A stretch of 64,000 nucleotides of DNA from Agromyces mariniharenae (GTDB taxonomy: Bacteria > Actinomycetota > Actinomycetes > Actinomycetales > Microbacteriaceae), in the NCBI RefSeq assembly GCF_008122505.1, contig NZ_VSSB01000001.1, positions 2,092,891 to 2,156,890 of the forward strand, written 5' to 3'. Shown piece after piece: positions 62,910-64,000 of this stretch (position 1 is the stretch's first letter; each line of letters begins with the position of its first letter). The notes under the pieces are model-generated. The model did no database searches and was not told the origin of the DNA. It worked only from the letters and a program-made list of their open reading frames with translations. The position numbers and the translations under genes were made by a program.

Positions 62910-64000
62910 CTAGTCGGGGAGCGGCCGCTCCGACGCGGCGAGCCGGGCCTCGTCGAAGAGCACGCGGCCGGCCCGCTCGTAGAGCTCCATCGCCTGCTCG
63001 GGGGTGTCGCCGACGGCGGTCATGCCCACGCGACCGTGCTCGGTGATCGAGCTGATCATGTGGAACACGATCCCGGTCTGCCGCGACTGGTCGAAGTGCA
63101 GGCCGTGCCGTGCGACCACGTCGAACAGGTCGCCGATCGAGAGCGCCCGCAGCTCCTCGCCCTCGAGGTGGTCGGTGGCGACGAGGTGCTTCTCGGCGCC
63201 CTCGGGCGTGAGGAACCGGCCCGTCTCAGCGTCGTACCGCCCATCGGTCAGGAACTGCAGGGTGAGGAACGGATGCGTCGTGCCGCCCTTGCGGAGGTTG
63301 AGCTCGATCGCGTACGCCGACCATCCGCCCGCGGCATCCCGCATCGTGACGAAGTCGACCGCGAACCGCCCGAGCACGCCCTCGGCGGCCAGCCGCTCGC
63401 CGATCGCCGTCGCCGGCTCGCTGATGAGGCGCGAGTAGGCCGGATCGGCCGGGAAGACGCAGCCCAGGTAGCTCTGCCCGCTCGCGCCGCCGAGCAGCTG
63501 GTCGTGCGTCGACAGGAGCTCGACCGTGCCGTCGGGCAGCGAGCGCAGCTGCACGCTCGGGCTCAGCAGCTCCTCGCCCACGATGCGCTCCTCGACGATG
63601 CCGCCGTCGGACTCGAGCTTCGCCACGTAGGCCGCGAACGGCACGTCCTGCGCCTCGAGCCGCATGCCGTCGACGCGCTCGGCGATCGCCGAGCGCCGTT
63701 CCGGCGCCGGCAGCCCGCCGACGCCGCCCAGGTCGACGAGCGCGTTGCCGGCCCCCGAGACGCCGTCGTTGAGCTTCACGATGACCTGGCCGATGGTCGG
63801 CCGCGCGTCGAGCAGCCCGCCGATCGCGTCGACCACCTCGTCGAGGCCGTGCAGGTCCTCCGCTCCGAGCGGATACGGCACGCCGACCTCGCCGAAGAGC
63901 CGGCGGCATCCGGTCTTCGTGCCGAGGTCGGCCAGCCGGGGGTCGGAGCCGTACATCGGGATGCCGAGCTCGAGCGCGAGGTCGCGTTCGAGCTCGGTCG
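62910..64000 (-). CDS. ATP-grasp ligase, PGM1-like (5' end outside window)
   Basis: At least 363 codons, open at the window edge. It reads ELGIPMYGSDPRLADLG then KTGCRRLFGEVGVPYP, typical of ATP-grasp peptide ligases related to PGM1 of pheganomycin biosynthesis. VIVKLNDGVSGAGNALVDL forms the ATP-grasp lysine/loop region, and YAIELNLRKGGTTHPFL gives the Mg-binding Glu and Asn. It would join an amino or carboxyl group by an acyl-phosphate. The partner genes lie outside the window, so the product is unknown. Confidence 0.8.
   Translation of the reverse strand, partial: TELERDLALELGIPMYGSDPRLADLGTKTGCRRLFGEVGVPYPLGAEDLHGLDEVVDAIGGLLDARPTIGQVIVKLNDGVSGAGNALVDLGGVGGLPAPERRSAIAERVDGMRLEAQDVPFAAYVAKLESDGGIVEERIVGEELLSPSVQLRSLPDGTVELLSTHDQLLGGASGQSYLGCVFPADPAYSRLISEPATAIGERLAAEGVLGRFAVDFVTMRDAAGGWSAYAIELNLRKGGTTHPFLTLQFLTDGRYDAETGRFLTPEGAEKHLVATDHLEGEELRALSIGDLFDVVARHGLHFDQSRQTGIVFHMISSITEHGRVGMTAVGDTPEQAMELYERAGRVLFDEARLAASERPLPD

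Overview
The window is high-GC (roughly 70%) actinobacterial chromosome. Gene density is high, GTG starts are frequent, and ATGA/GTGA stop-start overlaps are common. Protein composition, the words GGATGCC/GGCATCC scattered through genes on both strands, and gene content (MocR/YczE pair, ECF42 with a DGPF partner, DUF222-HNH, DUF6457, DUF6510) suggest the family Microbacteriaceae, with an Agromyces- or Microbacterium-like organism as the best guess. No tRNA, rRNA, CRISPR array, prophage or complete insertion sequence was recognised.

Layout: 1-2 kb, a YczE membrane protein (cut by the window edge) divergent from its MocR-type regulator. 2.4-9 kb, a secreted Pro/Ala-rich protein, an RND transporter, and an ECF42 sigma factor with its DGPF protein. 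9-10.3 kb, a solitary flavin monooxygenase-like protein. 10.3-12.4 kb, mobA, DUF6457 and moeA. 12.4-16.5 kb, a His-rich CopB-type copper ATPase behind a CsoR-like operator, a sugar-epimerase-like SDR and a SHOCT protein. 16.5-19.7 kb, an arginase-family enzyme (probable formiminoglutamase), SixA and a DUF222-HNH protein. 19.7-27.8 kb, a molybdate/molybdenum cofactor island: modCBA with a TOBE regulator, thiF-rhodanese, a second moeA, a moaC-moaB fusion, moaE, moaD and moaA. 27.9-29.9 kb, a cytosolic sulfite-oxidase-like molybdoenzyme with a flavin reductase, a DUF6510 zinc ribbon and DUF503. 29.9-37.1 kb, histidine degradation (hutI, hutU, hutH and an IclR regulator) with an M23 peptidase in the middle. 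37.2-46.6 kb, envelope, signalling and housekeeping genes (acyltransferase, two-component system, YihY, esterase, DEAD-box helicase, collagen-like protein). 46.7-62.9 kb, a split phenylacetate degradation locus: paaJ-paaF-paaH-paaZ and paaA-B-C-D-E-G forward, paaI-paaK and paaR reverse, interrupted by recQ, a luciferase-like monooxygenase and a small ORF. The window ends in a PGM1-like ATP-grasp ligase.

How the parts work together. Four enzymes (HutH, HutU, HutI and the arginase-like HutG) would take histidine to glutamate. One 16-bp dyad, GTCCGGGATCCCGGAC or a close variant, lies 54-55 bases before the start codons of hutG, hutU and hutH, and also overlaps the predicted iclR promoter. This ties the distant arginase gene to the hut regulon. 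The phenylacetate genes share a different 22-bp dyad in front of paaJ and between paaI and paaA, matching the TetR-type PaaR encoded between the two halves. The molybdenum genes supply the cofactor for the adjacent sulfite-oxidase-like enzyme.

The most unusual structures are dispersed intergenic palindromes. One family (TCGAGTAGCG...ATCGAGA) has entered the 5' ends of paaH and paaD and appears to be translated as an in-frame N-terminal extension. A second family (GCGCCACTTC / GAAGTGGCGC) sits at three gene borders. A third, perfectly dyad-arranged set of four GGAATCCC boxes lies between recQ and a luciferase-like gene.
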